From the NCBI GenBank assembly GCA_963575745.1, contig CAUYUJ010014760.1, forward strand, positions 367,501-431,500: a stretch of DNA of 64,000 bases, given 5' to 3'. Every line of letters begins with the position of its first letter. The first letter of the stretch is position 1. The notes beneath the pieces are model-generated. The model did not search any database. It saw nothing but the letters and a program-made list of their open reading frames with translations, and was not told where the DNA came from. The stretch is from Prorocentrum cordatum (Eukaryota; Sar; Dinophyceae; Prorocentrales; Prorocentraceae). Shown here one piece after another: positions 17,553 through 27,363 of the stretch. The position numbers and the translations under genes are program-made.

Positions 17553-18076
17553 CAATGGGCGCTGTCGTGGGAACTGCCGCCCGAATGCTGGGCGCCTGCC
17601 CGCTCGAGCGCTCGAGGCCGAGGCGGAACCCCGTAAGCCAGCGCTCGCGCCGCACGGCGGTCCTGCTCAGGGGAAGCAGGAACCGCACCGCGCGGCCAGG
17701 CGGAGGCCCTGAGCCTCCGCCACACGTACGGGCCCAGCAGCCCGAAGCAGCAGCCTGCGCAGGCGCTGCACGCGGCCGTCACCCAAAGGAGGGCGACGAC
17801 CGTGCTGAGCAGCCAGGGAGAGACCCCGCCGCTCAGATCCACCGCCAGCCCGAGGCAGACGGTGGGGCAGGCGGAACCCGCCGAAGGGAGGGGGCAGTAA
17901 GCCCCCTCACCCTCGGACGAGTCCGCCTGCTGGATGGACCAGGCAGGCGCAGGAGGCCCTTGGTCCTGAAGCACAGAGAGGGGGGCAGACACGAGCCGCT
18001 CGTAGAGCGCGGCCCGCAGCCCCCTGAAGAAGATCTCCCCAGCGCCCCCGAGAGCCGCTTGTGCGACCGCCTGCAT
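17552..18076 (-). CDS. ORF0: small protein with a membrane segment (174 aa)
   Basis: ATG at 18076-18074, 37 bp inside the terminal 55-bp repeat. A hydrophobic stretch around residues 103-132 (PWLLSTVVALLWVTAACSA, then CAGCCFGLLGPYVW) is long enough for one membrane helix and is followed by Arg-rich residues. The stop TGA shares its A with the ORF1 start (TGATG), the arrangement used for termination-reinitiation. Function is unknown. A membrane protein 5' of gag is not part of the standard DIRS/Ngaro gene set. It could be spurious in such GC-rich DNA, but the coupled overlap is suggestive. Confidence 0.5.
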   Translation of the reverse strand: MQAVAQAALGGAGEIFFRGLRAALYERLVSAPLSVLQDQGPPAPAWSIQQADSSEGEGAYCPLPSAGSACPTVCLGLAVDLSGGVSPWLLSTVVALLWVTAACSACAGCCFGLLGPYVWRRLRASAWPRGAVPASPEQDRRAARALAYGVPPRPRALERAGAQHSGGSSHDSAH

Positions 18077-18112
18077 AAGGCGTCCGCACGCGCGGCCGAC
18101 GGGGGGGCACTT

Positions 18113-18167
18113 GGGCAGAGAAGCTGCGGAGACAGCAGGAGCTTGCTCACAGAGAATAGAAGAAGCA
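18113..18167 (-). repeat. 55-bp split direct repeat at the element's 5' terminus
   Basis: Matches 7863-7917. Its outer end (AGAAGCA) is the junction with Copia sequence resuming at 18168. Confidence 0.93.
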
Positions 18168-18168
18168 G

Positions 18169-21100
18169 CCCCCGGATGCGGTTAGCCCCGCTCCAGGGAG
18201 GCCCTTGCTGGCAGGCCGGGAGGCTGCCGGGTCGGCAAATCCGCCACTACCCCCTCGACCTGTAGCAGGAGGACGAGGAGGAGTAGGAGGAGGCGGAGGA
18301 GGAGTGCCAGGACCCAGGAAGCTCTACGTACTGAAGGCGGACGTGGAGCGATTCGGAGGGACACCGTTGTGTCCAGCGTGTCTGAACATCATGTGTGGCC
18401 TGCCGGCAGGGCGCGCGCACACAGCCGAGTGCTCTCAGCGGATGGCTAGCATGATGGAGGAGGACGACGTGGGCCGGCGTAGGCTGGACGCGCGCAGGGC
18501 GAAACGAGCCCGAGTAGAGGAACAGGAGCCTGCGGGAGGCTCCGCGGCTTCAGCGACAGGCGTGCCACCCATGCCGCCAGCGGCAGCACAGGCGCCGCCA
18601 CCGCCCGGCGACGAGCGGCCTCGCGGAAGGCCGGTTGCCGTCGCAACGGGCCAGGGGCTCGACGAGAGGTCGAGGAGCAGGTCGGCTGACAGAGCTGGCC
18701 AGAGGACAGCAGACGACGACATGGACGTGTCGTTGCCGCCAACGGCGCCGGAAGCGGGTACCACCGCTCCGGCTGCGTCGTCAGGGCTTCCTGGAGGCCC
18801 GGCTCCGGCCACAGGGGCCAGTGCTGCGTCTGCAGAGGTGCCAGGCGCCGCGACTGCGGGAGGCTCCGCTCCGGCGGCGACGGGAGGAGACGTAGACATG
18901 AGCAGCATGACGACGACGAGGAAGGAGGAATTGAGGAAGGAGTATCGGAGGAGCATCGTTCTTGCTTGTCGCCGGAACGAGGTGGACCTCTCGGCGGAAG
19001 AGCTGGAGGACATCACCCATCTGAGCTTGGAGCTGGGAGCCGTTGATGTCCACGAGCTGTGCCCGCCTCCGAGGCATGTTGCGCTCGCGTGCCGTCTGGG
19101 TCTCAGGCCTGGGGTGAGCGCAGACATGGAGGCAGAGAAACCGAACGGAGGGCACTTGGACTTTGCGAAGGAGAGCGACGTAAAGGAGTGGTTCGAGACG
19201 CTTGAGCGCGAGGATCCGTACATCCTCATTGGTTCGCCTCCTTCTACGGCACTCTCGGACTTACAGGGCACATCCCGGCTCAAGCGGGACACCGAGCAGG
19301 CGCTCGAGGAGCAGAACGTTGCCAAGCGTCATCTTGAAGTGGTTTGTGAGAGCTACCGGAGGCAGATGGCGCGGGGCCGGTACTTCTTACACGAGCACCC
19401 CCACGACGACAGCAGCTGGGAGACACCAGGCATCTCGGAGCTGCTGCAGCAGGACGCCGTGGAGAGGGTCAGAGGAGCTATGTGCAAGTGGGGCGCGAAG
19501 CCTGGTGCACAAGATCAGCCCCCTTCCGGCATGCCAGGGTTTATCCGGAGGCGAACCGGATTCATGACCAACTTGCCAGAGCTTGCGCTGGAGCTCAAGA
19601 AGGGGTGCCCCGGCGACGCGGGGCCAGAGCAGCACCAACATGTGATGCTGACAGGTGGTGTAGCTCGCAAGGCACAGGCGCATCCTCCGATGCTGGCGCG
19701 GTGCGTCCTACGAGCAGTAAAGGAATCCATGAAGAAGGATGGATCCCTCTCTGGCCTGGCGGCGGCTACGGCTGGTCCAGTGCCTACAGAGCCCGACGCC
19801 TACGAGCAGGGCAGATCGTTGTTGGAGGAGAGCGAGAGGTACTGGGACGACGTCAACGGAGGTTGGCTAGACCCCGCCATGGTGAGGAAGGCTAGGGAGG
19901 AGGAGGTAGGATGGCTCCGCCGACAGGAGGTGTACGAGAAGAGGACTCTTAAGGAGTGCCTGGAGGTGACAGGTGCGAAGCCAATCCGTTTGATGTGGCT
20001 CGACACCAACAAGGGCGACAACGAGCGACCGAACTACCGGTCTCGTATCGTCGTGCGCGAGAAGCGAGGTCAGGGAGAAGAAGGGCGCAAGTTGCCTGCA
20101 GCGTTGTTGTTTTCAGCAATGCCGCCTCTGGAAGCAGTAAAGATGCTAGGAGGCCTGATGGTGCAGAACAGGAGCAGCGAACGGGGTAAGCCTCTAGGGA
20201 TGAGATTCTTCGACATCTCACGTGCCCATTTCTACGGCCTGGCCGAGAGGACGGTGTACGTGGAGCTGCCAGAGGAGGAGCAGGACGGCGTTCACTGTGC
20301 ACTCTTGAAGAAGAGCATGTACGGCACCCAGGACGCGTCTGCCATCTGGCAGCGAGACTACACAGCAGTGCTCAAGCAGGACGGGCACGAGGCAGGGAAG
20401 GCGAACCCGGCCCTGTTCTACAAGAAGGTCGACGACTGTCGGTCTTTAGTGCACGGAGACGACTTCTGCGCCATGGGCGACGACGACGCCCTGGACCAGA
20501 TCGAGCACACTTTGCGGAAGAAATACGACTTGAAGGCGACAGGTCGTTGCACGCTCGGTTCTGGAGAGGAGCAGGAGTTTGCTCTCTTAAACAGGATTTT
20601 ACGTGTCACAGGAAGCCCAGGAGAGGAGCGTTTCGAGGTCGAAGCAGATCCGCGGCACGCAGAGATGATAGTTCGCGACATGGGCCTCGAACAAGATTCC
20701 GCTAAGACACTAGATGTTCCTGGATTGAAGAAGGAGGAGGCCGAAGCGGAGGAGCGGTTAGCTTCGCCCCCGCTCGTCGGTGACGACATCCGCTTGTACC
20801 GCAGTGTGACCATGCGTGCGTCGTACTTAGCACCAGATCGGGCTGACATTGGCGATGCAGTGAAGAATCTTGCTAAGCACATGCAGAGCCCGAAGCAGGT
20901 CGACATGGCACGGCTGAAGCGATTGGCGAGATACCTGAAAGGAAGGCCTCGGGTGGTGCAGGTGCTCCGCAGGGACAAGCACCTCGCCAGGGGCAGTCCT
21001 TTGCCCATCCTGGTCATGGTGGACAGCGAGAACGCTGGCGACAAGATCAGCCGGCGGTCCACTGTCGGGCAGGTCGTGTTCGTAGGCGGCCAGGTGGTGA

Positions 21101-21498
21101 AGCACGCTTGCAACCTGTTGCAGGTGATAGGACTTTCCTCCGGAGAGAACGAGTACTACGCGATCAGCGCCGGAGCGTGTACCGGGTTAGGCATCCAAGG
21201 CTTGTTGGAGGACTGGCAGGTCCCTTCGAAAGTCAAGGTGGTGTCGGACTCTTCCGCGGCGCGCGGCTTTGCGTCGCGCCGAGGCGTTGGGAAGCTGAAG
21301 CACGTTCAGACCCGCTACTTGCGGGTGCAGGAGAGGATCGTCATGCAGCACCTGGAGTTGGGCAAGATCGGTACGGCCGACAACAGGAGCGACCTATTGA
21401 CGAAGCCATTAGGTCGTAAGGAGATTGATGTCCACATGAAGGGTATCAACCAGGAGTGCAGGAGCGGTACACCGGCGAAGGGGCTGCTTCTGAAATAG
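18169..21498 (+). CDS. rt-rh: Copia reverse transcriptase-RNase H, cut at its 5' end
   Basis: Copies element RNA to DNA. The frame is open from the nested-element junction. An early Cys/His segment, LCPACLNIMCG...HTAEC (about 18370-18435), resembles the finger common in the integrase-RT linker of such elements. RT: FFDISRAHFYG (motif A, Asp at 20212), LKKSMYGTQDASAIWQRDY, and VHGDDFCAMG (motif C, 20452-20481). RNase H: VDSENAGDK (21022), SSGENEYYAISAG (about 21140), SDSSAARGF (21247), DNRSDLLTKPLG (about 21378). Stop at 21496-21498. After excision of the nested element this frame is one base out from the integrase frame, so the insertion either cost or added a base, or the frames were already separate. 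Confidence 0.92.
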   Translation, partial: PPDAVSPAPGRPLLAGREAAGSANPPLPPRPVAGGRGGVGGGGGGVPGPRKLYVLKADVERFGGTPLCPACLNIMCGLPAGRAHTAECSQRMASMMEEDDVGRRRLDARRAKRARVEEQEPAGGSAASATGVPPMPPAAAQAPPPPGDERPRGRPVAVATGQGLDERSRSRSADRAGQRTADDDMDVSLPPTAPEAGTTAPAASSGLPGGPAPATGASAASAEVPGAATAGGSAPAATGGDVDMSSMTTTRKEELRKEYRRSIVLACRRNEVDLSAEELEDITHLSLELGAVDVHELCPPPRHVALACRLGLRPGVSADMEAEKPNGGHLDFAKESDVKEWFETLEREDPYILIGSPPSTALSDLQGTSRLKRDTEQALEEQNVAKRHLEVVCESYRRQMARGRYFLHEHPHDDSSWETPGISELLQQDAVERVRGAMCKWGAKPGAQDQPPSGMPGFIRRRTGFMTNLPELALELKKGCPGDAGPEQHQHVMLTGGVARKAQAHPPMLARCVLRAVKESMKKDGSLSGLAAATAGPVPTEPDAYEQGRSLLEESERYWDDVNGGWLDPAMVRKAREEEVGWLRRQEVYEKRTLKECLEVTGAKPIRLMWLDTNKGDNERPNYRSRIVVREKRGQGEEGRKLPAALLFSAMPPLEAVKMLGGLMVQNRSSERGKPLGMRFFDISRAHFYGLAERTVYVELPEEEQDGVHCALLKKSMYGTQDASAIWQRDYTAVLKQDGHEAGKANPALFYKKVDDCRSLVHGDDFCAMGDDDALDQIEHTLRKKYDLKATGRCTLGSGEEQEFALLNRILRVTGSPGEERFEVEADPRHAEMIVRDMGLEQDSAKTLDVPGLKKEEAEAEERLASPPLVGDDIRLYRSVTMRASYLAPDRADIGDAVKNLAKHMQSPKQVDMARLKRLARYLKGRPRVVQVLRRDKHLARGSPLPILVMVDSENAGDKISRRSTVGQVVFVGGQVVKHACNLLQVIGLSSGENEYYAISAGACTGLGIQGLLEDWQVPSKVKVVSDSSAARGFASRRGVGKLKHVQTRYLRVQERIVMQHLELGKIGTADNRSDLLTKPLGRKEIDVHMKGINQECRSGTPAKGLLLK
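18172..18874 (+). repeat. Copia dispersed hairpin, copies 8-11
   Basis: 18172-18197 (GCGGTTAGCCCCGCTCC core), 18529-18548 (GCGGGAGGCTCCGCGGC core), 18751-18772 (GCGGGTACCACCGCTCC core), 18852-18874 (GCGGGAGGCTCCGCTCC core). Read as AVSPAP, AGGSAA, AGTTAP and AGGSAP. A weaker candidate at 20751-20775 is in the other open phase. Confidence 0.7.
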
Positions 21499-21526
21499 GG
21501 GAGCGGCACAACGCCGAAGCAGCAGG

Positions 21527-21710
21527 GACGCGGGTAGCCCCGCTCTCTCGGGCAGCAGCGGGGACGCGGGTAGCCCCGCTCCCTCGGGAAGCAGCAGGGA
21601 CGCGGGTAGCCCCGCTCCCGGCGCCCCCGGGCAGGAGAGCAGTCTGAGGGGAGCTGCGGGCAGCCCCGCGCACCCCCCCCCCCGCGAGCTGGCTGCGGGC
21701 AGCCCCGCGC
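21527..21710 (+). repeat. Copia dispersed hairpin, 3' untranslated cluster of five
   Basis: Downstream of the RT-RH stop. Three units spaced 36 bp apart at about 21527, 21563 and 21599 (GACGCGGGTAGCCCCGCTC, joined by GGGCAGCAGCG/GGAAGCAGCAG) and two at about 21653 and 21692 (CTGCGGGCAGCCCCGCGC). They are conserved here outside any reading frame. Confidence 0.8.
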
Positions 21711-21837
21711 TAGCTTCACTTTTCTGCGCAGTGGTGGTCACGCTGGATCGCCACGGCTCCGCTACCGGTAGTCGTAGGAGGTAAAGACCTCTCTCGGCTG
21801 CTCGCACTGTGAGCCAACCCAAAGGGTTCTCTCGCAG

Positions 21838-21847
21838 TGAAGAGGGG
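21838..21847 (+). other. Polypurine tract
   Basis: GAAGAGGGG ends exactly at the first TG of the right LTR, the position required for plus-strand priming. Confidence 0.8.
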
Positions 21848-22017
21848 TGAAGAAATCCCCCTCCGTCGGACTAGCTGTGGATAGGTATGTAGGTAGATGG
21901 ATGTAGTAGTGCAGCATAGCAGTAGATAGCAGTAGAATGCAGGAGAGAGAGCAGGGTAGTGTTGCATTGATTCATTGCTTATCTTCCACAGCCCCTTTCG
22001 GCGAAAAAGCATTTTCA
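21848..22017 (+). repeat. Right LTR (170 bp)
   Basis: Same as the left LTR with one additional GA in the (GA)n run. TG...CA ends. Confidence 0.95.
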
Positions 22018-22022
22018 TATTG
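22018..22022. repeat. Right target-site duplication TATTG
   Basis: Exact copy of 3992-3996. Confidence 0.92.
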
Positions 22023-23923
22023 TCCACATAGTCCGATAATTCTACAATAGTTGAATGCCGCACATAAGACGCTAATTACCAGATGCTGACGGATGATGCG
22101 ACCTGACATTCCCAATGTTGCAGCTCAGGCATGCGTATGTAGCGAATAATGGGCTCACGGTACTCCCATCGTTTGTTAATATCATGGACATCACCGGTGA
22201 ATGGCGTAGATCAATACCCTCAACCTGGCCAAGCAACCCAAGCCAACTTCCACATGCCAAGCATGCGCTGGCGGAGTAGGGCCGCAGGCGACTATAGGAA
22301 TGCGTGTAAGCCCGAAGTGCCCCAATGCTCAACAGCGTGCAACAAAGCGCTAATATCATACAAGCGATCGGTCACCCACTGTGCGCGAGGGCACTGAGTT
22401 TGACGAACTCCCTGCTGATGCAGCCAGCTCGACTTGGATGGTAATGATCGCATTTTCGGTATACGAAAGACTGAAAGATGAGAGGGGGCATGCGGCGGAA
22501 AGGAAGTGGCATAGACGAGGCAAAACGAGACGAGCGCTGGAGCTGTGACGTAAGAGGCAAAAAGGAGTGGGATGTAGGACGGAGGACGGAACGATGATTT
22601 AATGTCTCCCCACCCTCTCCAAATTCGTCCCCCTTCGTTCACCCTCATTATTGATTCCTTCTTCCTCCTCCCTACTCATCGTCCTTTCTCATCCATTCCT
22701 CCTCGAGCATGAAAGCTTCGCGCTGGGTCTCCACGACGTCCTGGGCAAACAGAGCCCACACCGAACATGTTTCTCATATGCCGCGCCCTAGGCGTACAAG
22801 ATTCTCGGCGCGGGCGTCCGCGGGGTCAGGATGGAAGGGGACGAAGCACGACAATCAGCGCGGAAGAAAAAGGGGGATGGCCGGGATGGCAAGGGGGTGT
22901 TGCGAATCAGTTATCTGGAAGAGTTTTCCCGGCGCCTCCCGGCGCCCGAGGCGACAACGCATCATGGAAAGCGCCCGGCGGCTCGGCACAAACAAGTTGC
23001 GCGCATCAGATTTAATACCCCCCGCCCTGCCTTGGATTCCAGCGTTGGTCTGTTAATATAGAGGGGTCATGAGGCAAACGTTGAATCACATATTCGGCCA
23101 ATCTGTGCGTGCGCGGTCTGGCGAAAACGGGCGGCATCAACACGATGCCAGAGGAGCACCGTGGACTCGAACGTTCGGCCTAAACGCACAACGCGTACAC
23201 CCCGATAGCCTTTTTCTGCAGCCGTCGCTTCTGTTCTACGGCGTTGCACGGGCACGCATAACACCGCCCATATGAGCGCCAGGTGGCGCCCGCCCCACCC
23301 CCATGCATCATCCTCCCCCTCCTCGCCATGCCCCTTCCCCTCCGCGCCTCATTTTCTTCGCGTCCATCCGTTCCCCCCCGTCGTCATCACGCCCCTCCTC
23401 GTCCTCGTCATTATATTGTCCCCTTCTGTTACTGCAAGTCGTTCCTCCTCACCCTCCTCCACCCGACACGCCCCCCCCCTCTGCGCCCTCGCCAACCCCC
23501 CTCCCTGCGGCCATGCGCAATTCATCCCACCTCCTTTTGTTCCCCTCCGTTTTCTTCGCCCCCGTGATGCTGGCGCTAATGCGGCAATTCCTCCTGGGCC
23601 CATTTCCTCTACTCCCCTCCTCCCCCCTTCACCCCCCAAGCCCCTCGCCAGCTCTTCTCTCGCATCCTTCCCGTCCCTTAACGCATCGCCCTCAAGCATC
23701 TGCACCATCTGTCCTCCTAACCCACGGCCCCCTCCGTGACCATTAGGGCGACCCGCGGCAACTCCCACCCAGGCACCACTCTAGCCAGTAACCCGCAGCA
23801 CGTGCACAGGTGGACACACGAACTGTGTACTTCGCCTGCGTGCAAAGCCCCCCCGTGGACGAGCCGAGAGAAACGTGAAACTTCCCGCCCAGTCACCACC
23901 ACCCACGGGGAGCACAGTCCAAA
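22023..23923. other. Right flank of the Copia element; no gene seen, pyrimidine-rich block at 23270-23740
   Basis: 22023-23270 is ordinary-complexity DNA without a recognisable protein. 23270-23740 is strongly C/T-biased on the plus strand (CCTCC, CCCTC runs). The long frames there are Pro/Ser-rich by composition only. Confidence 0.5.
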
Positions 23924-24050
23924 CACACAGATCGGAGCACGATCTGTGTACACAGATCAAACCATGATCTGTGTAAATGGTGGGCCCACACGCGCAATCA
24001 CACAGTTGAAGACACGAGCTGTGTACACAGATCGCACCTTGATCTGTGAA
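23924..24050. repeat. Cluster of GATCTGTG/CACAGATC inverted repeats
   Basis: CACAGATC at 23926, 23951 and 24026, and GATCTGTG at 23941, 23966 and 24041. 23941-23958 is a perfect 18-bp palindrome (GATCTGTGTACACAGATC). Related half-sites are CGAACTGTGTA (about 23820), CACAGTTG (24001) and GAGCTGTGTACACAG (24016). Neighbouring arms could form alternative hairpins or a cruciform. Confidence 0.8.
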
Positions 24051-25339
24051 TTTTAGAAAGGCAAGCGCTCGCCACCTCGAAGGCACCCCCACTTTGCCAA
24101 ACCAGAGCCGACGTCGACGCCCCCACCTAATGGGGGGAGCGCGGATGCACACTTCCCTGGCCCAGGGTGGCCCCCAGGGACTGCAACTACACACATCCCC
24201 GTCCCAGGGCGGCCACCGTGGAACGCGGCGCCAAGGGTGCCCCCAACGGCCCCAAGACGCCCCCAAAGGGCCCCGAGTGGCCTCCCAAAAAGGCCCGACA
24301 ACAGTCCGACAACATGACATATGTCACACGACCCAGATATCTGAGCAATCATAGCTCGAAACGTCGCCGTTCGGACCGCTGGGCTGGCGCGGTGGCTGAC
24401 CTTGCCGCGGGCACCAGAAACTTCACATGTTAGCGCTACGACGGTGTATTATGGTGGCAGGCGCCGCCCGCGCTTGGACTGCGCCGCGAACGTTCGCACT
24501 GGCCGCGCCATGTACTTTTGGCCGGCTCGCTGTGCTCGGATATCGAACGGGCAGTATAATGCGAACGCGGGCGCGCGGCCCCATGATTTGCGTTGTTTTG
24601 TTTGAGAAACGACGGAGGACGAGGTGAGAACACGGATGGTGGAGCAGGGATGCAAAGAGGAGGAGCGAGGAATGAAGGGGGAGAAAAGAGGAGCCCCCTG
24701 CCAGAGCCGCGGCTGCCTTCGACCCCATCCAAGGGGAAGAAAGGAGAAGGGAGCAAGGAGGAGGAGGACGACGGAAAGCAAATGTTCAGCGGTCCGAAAA
24801 AATACCATATAATTGCGATTCGGGGGACGCGCTTCCCTTCTGTACTCCCTCCTATACAACTGCCTCACAACAGAAGGGCACTGGATTCCAAGCCCTGCCC
24901 CAACCACCCCCTTTTCGTCCGACCCGAGAGGAGCGAGAAGACACGCAGGCGAACCGCACAAGGCGAGCGGAGAGACGACAAGCACGCCGGGAGGGCGAGA
25001 GGACCCCTGCTGCGCCTGCCGCGATCGACCTCCCGCCTCCCTCCCTTCAGCCACGTTCTAATTAACCTGAAAATTTCCAGCTGGAATGACCGACGCGAGT
25101 CGGCTACTCTGCCCGCGTCGGCATCGCGAAATCATGTCGATGACATTGTCGCCCGTACTTCGACGGCTTGGCCCGCAGCGCGGTCGCACTTGGAAGCTGC
25201 CGAACTGCGCTACATCCGAGTCTAAGCTTCTTCCGCCGCCTCACAAGCGAATGGCTGTAGGGAAACGGGTTGGAATATAACACTGGTTTGTAGCAACGAA
25301 CGACGATCAAGGCAGTTCCCCTGTGTTGCCGCGCACGGT
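24051..25339. other. Non-coding; includes one copy of a dispersed 100-bp repeat
   Basis: No gene is recognised. 24937-25030 and 25925-26050 are related: both carry GCAGGCGAA(C/G)CGCAC, GCGAGCGGAGAGA and GAGGACCCCTGCTGCGCC in the same order with different spacing. This is an old dispersed repeat. Confidence 0.45.
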
Positions 25340-25640
25340 GTACGTGGGGGCCCTCGCCAAAAAAACGCCTCATCGTTCCTTCGACGCGCGCGCGAAATCC
25401 AAAACTCAGAATGTGGCAACCACATGTGGGGATGTTGAGACCCTCGCTGCGAGGGCCTCACCGCAACCTCAACGCGGCCTCATAATGCGCCAGGAATCAG
25501 CGATAACTATGCGCGAATCAAGTACGAGAGATGTTGAGGCCCTCGCCAAACCAAAACTCCACTGGTGCCGCGCGACATACTCGAAGACGACGCGGGAACC
25601 CTGTATGGGGTCTGTTGAGGCCCTCGTTGTCAGGATCGCA
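25340..25640. repeat. Degenerate tandem repeat keyed on TTGAGGCCCTCGCC
   Basis: (G/T)TTGAG(G/A)CCCTCG recurs near 25434, 25541 and 25611 with a related GGGGCCCTCGCC at 25347, so spacing is uneven at 70-107 bp. Between them are CAAAACTC and similar shared blocks. Non-coding. Confidence 0.55.
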
Positions 25641-26677
25641 GACCCCTGCAGCGGCAGCGTGGGCGTGAAAGCCTACAGCTGGAATGGGAAAACTGCTGCA
25701 GGAGAAGGGATTGGGGGGAGGAAGAGAGAGAGAACCCAGGATGGAGGGCGACGCACCAAATGCGCATAGATGGACTCGCGTGTGGGACATCTGGAGGCCA
25801 AGCACTGGACACGTAGTGAGCCAGCGGACACAGCCACTCAACGGAACGGCCAGGCGCTCGACAGAGCCGCGTCCGCACGTGCCGCCAACTTTCAGGCCGC
25901 CCACGTCATACGCATCCAGCTCCCTGGCACGAGGAGCAAGAAAGGCGGCAGGCGAAGCGCACGGTGCGAGCGGAGAGATGACGGGACGCGCCCGGGGGGC
26001 GGGGCCTCGCCACCGAGAGGGAGGACCCCTGCTGCGCCAGCCGCGGCCTCGGGCAGCGGGCCTGCAGCGCCCGGGCCGCTTCCTGACACCGTCGTCGTCG
26101 AGGCCGTCGCCGTCGGAAAAGGAGGAGGTGAAGGGGAAAGCAGAGCACCACCAATGGTCCGACGAAGCGCGACTAGCTAGATGGCACGGAAGATGGAAAA
26201 TAGGCAACGGAACGCGTGAAGGGGCAGAGGCGGGGGAACGGAGGGAAGAAGGAGGGGAGAAACCGGAGCGGAGATACCCGTGCCCGCCCTGGCCATAAAG
26301 TCGTGGAAGCATATAACGGGAACTGGTTCTGGAAGCTTTCCCCTGCCTTCGGGCCCACCGAGACCGCCACGGGCCCCGAATTCGGGTAGAAAAAGCGAGG
26401 AGTAACAAATAGCGGAGCAAGAACAAAAACATACAAATAACGTATGCGGTGTTCGAAACTGCCCTCCCCTTCTGCTTCTCAAGTTTCCGTGTTAATCCTT
26501 TTCCAATTCCGTTCCTACCCCTCCTTATCTTCTCCGTGGTCTGTCGTCTGGTGTCCGCTTTATGTTTCCGTTCCAGGCAGCCCCCTCCCGCCCGGCGGAA
26601 AGATCCGTGGTTCCGACCTCTTCCGTTTTGCCTGCGTCTACGGTTGTGTGTATATAATATATGAATATTTGAATTTA

Positions 26678-26680
<3 letters not shown>
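25641..26680. other. Non-coding
   Basis: No recognisable gene. Contains the second copy of the dispersed 100-bp repeat (25925-26050). A 402-aa minus-strand open frame across 25518-26726 has no family features and begins inside the TA repeat. Confidence 0.5.
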
Positions 26681-26723
<43 letters not shown>

Positions 26724-26757
26724 CATATGTATGTATGTATATATATATACATGTATG
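26681..26757. repeat. (TA)n and (ATACAT)n microsatellite
   Basis: About 30 bp of pure TA followed by ATACATATACAT and ATGTATGTAT, then TA again. The most AT-rich spot in the left half of the window. Confidence 0.95.
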
Positions 26758-27363
26758 TTTCTGGTATTGTTTCATGCTTCCTACCTGTCTGGTCCCATGG
26801 GCCCCACACCGTCAAAAAGTGACCTGCTGGAGGAAGTAATCTGGTCGCCCAGCAGGCCCAGGCTACTCCCAGGTTTCCCGCAAGGACGCCACCAAGCGGC
26901 CGAGATGTCCGATGATGCACCCCCCAAGGGCCAAAAATGCATCCCCCAAAACGGCCCCAGGAGTCCGAGAGGACCCAGGGTGGCAAAAATCCCAAGATGC
27001 GGACCACGAGATTACCTAGAATCCAGCATGAGGGTACCGCGTCCACTCCTCATTCCCATGCCTGGCTCGAAGAACCAAGCGAAGGTCCGCACGGAGTTCT
27101 GGAAGCGCGTCGGGGGCGGCGCCAGAGGCGCCGCCGCGGGGGTCCAGCGCCACACCCAAGAAATCCGCGCAAACCTCTGAAAGTTGTAGGTTGTAGATGA
27201 TATTTATATGCTGGTTGCGCTTCCAATTCGAACAGGGGCAATTGGTTCGCGCGGGCGCTGTGCAATTCCCCAGCGTGACTGTGCAAGGTCGTCGCCCGCA
27301 TGGGGCGCGCTGCCTGACTGGCTCACACGCTGCATTGTCCGATGGGTTTTTGGGAATGTTGGG
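26758..27363. other. Non-coding
   Basis: Nothing recognisable. GGCCCC/CCCCAA-rich degenerate sequence resembles 24100-24300. Confidence 0.4.

Larger units (their letters stand above)
7671..18167 (-). mobile_element. Nested tyrosine-recombinase (DIRS-order, Ngaro/PAT-like) retroelement, 10.5 kb
   Basis: Read on the minus strand the order is: a 55-bp terminal repeat (18113-18167), ORF0, gag-like ORF1, pol with RT, RNase H and tyrosine recombinase, then a 158-bp repeat (7917-8074), the 55-bp repeat again (7863-7917), 34 bp of spacer and the 158-bp repeat again (7671-7828). This A1-ORFs-B1-A2-B2 layout is the split direct repeat arrangement known for PAT/Ngaro-type elements. The B1/A2 junction fuses the two outer termini exactly, as a circular intermediate would. 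There is no integrase, LTR or clear target duplication. It interrupts the Copia pol between integrase and RT, so it is younger than the Copia insertion. Confidence 0.92.
3997..22017 (+). mobile_element. Complete Ty1/Copia LTR retrotransposon, split by a nested element
   Basis: LTRs (3997-4164 and 21848-22017), primer site, polypurine tract and 5-bp duplications are all in place. Gene order is gag, protease, integrase, RT, RNase H, which is the Copia order. Removing the nested 7671-18167 element leaves about 7.5 kb. The two LTRs differ only by one GA unit in a (GA)n run, so insertion is recent on a substitution clock. The RT active site reads VHGDD instead of YVDD. In spite of its youth the coding region is in three frames (leader ORF, gag-protease, integrase). 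The internal sequence holds many short GCGGGTAGCCCCGC-type hairpins, listed separately. Confidence 0.95.

Noticed and set aside
25518-26726. 402-aa minus-strand ORF
   Set aside because: Begins within the (TA)n repeat (Tyr/Ile/Met run), crosses two unrelated repeats and shows no domain.
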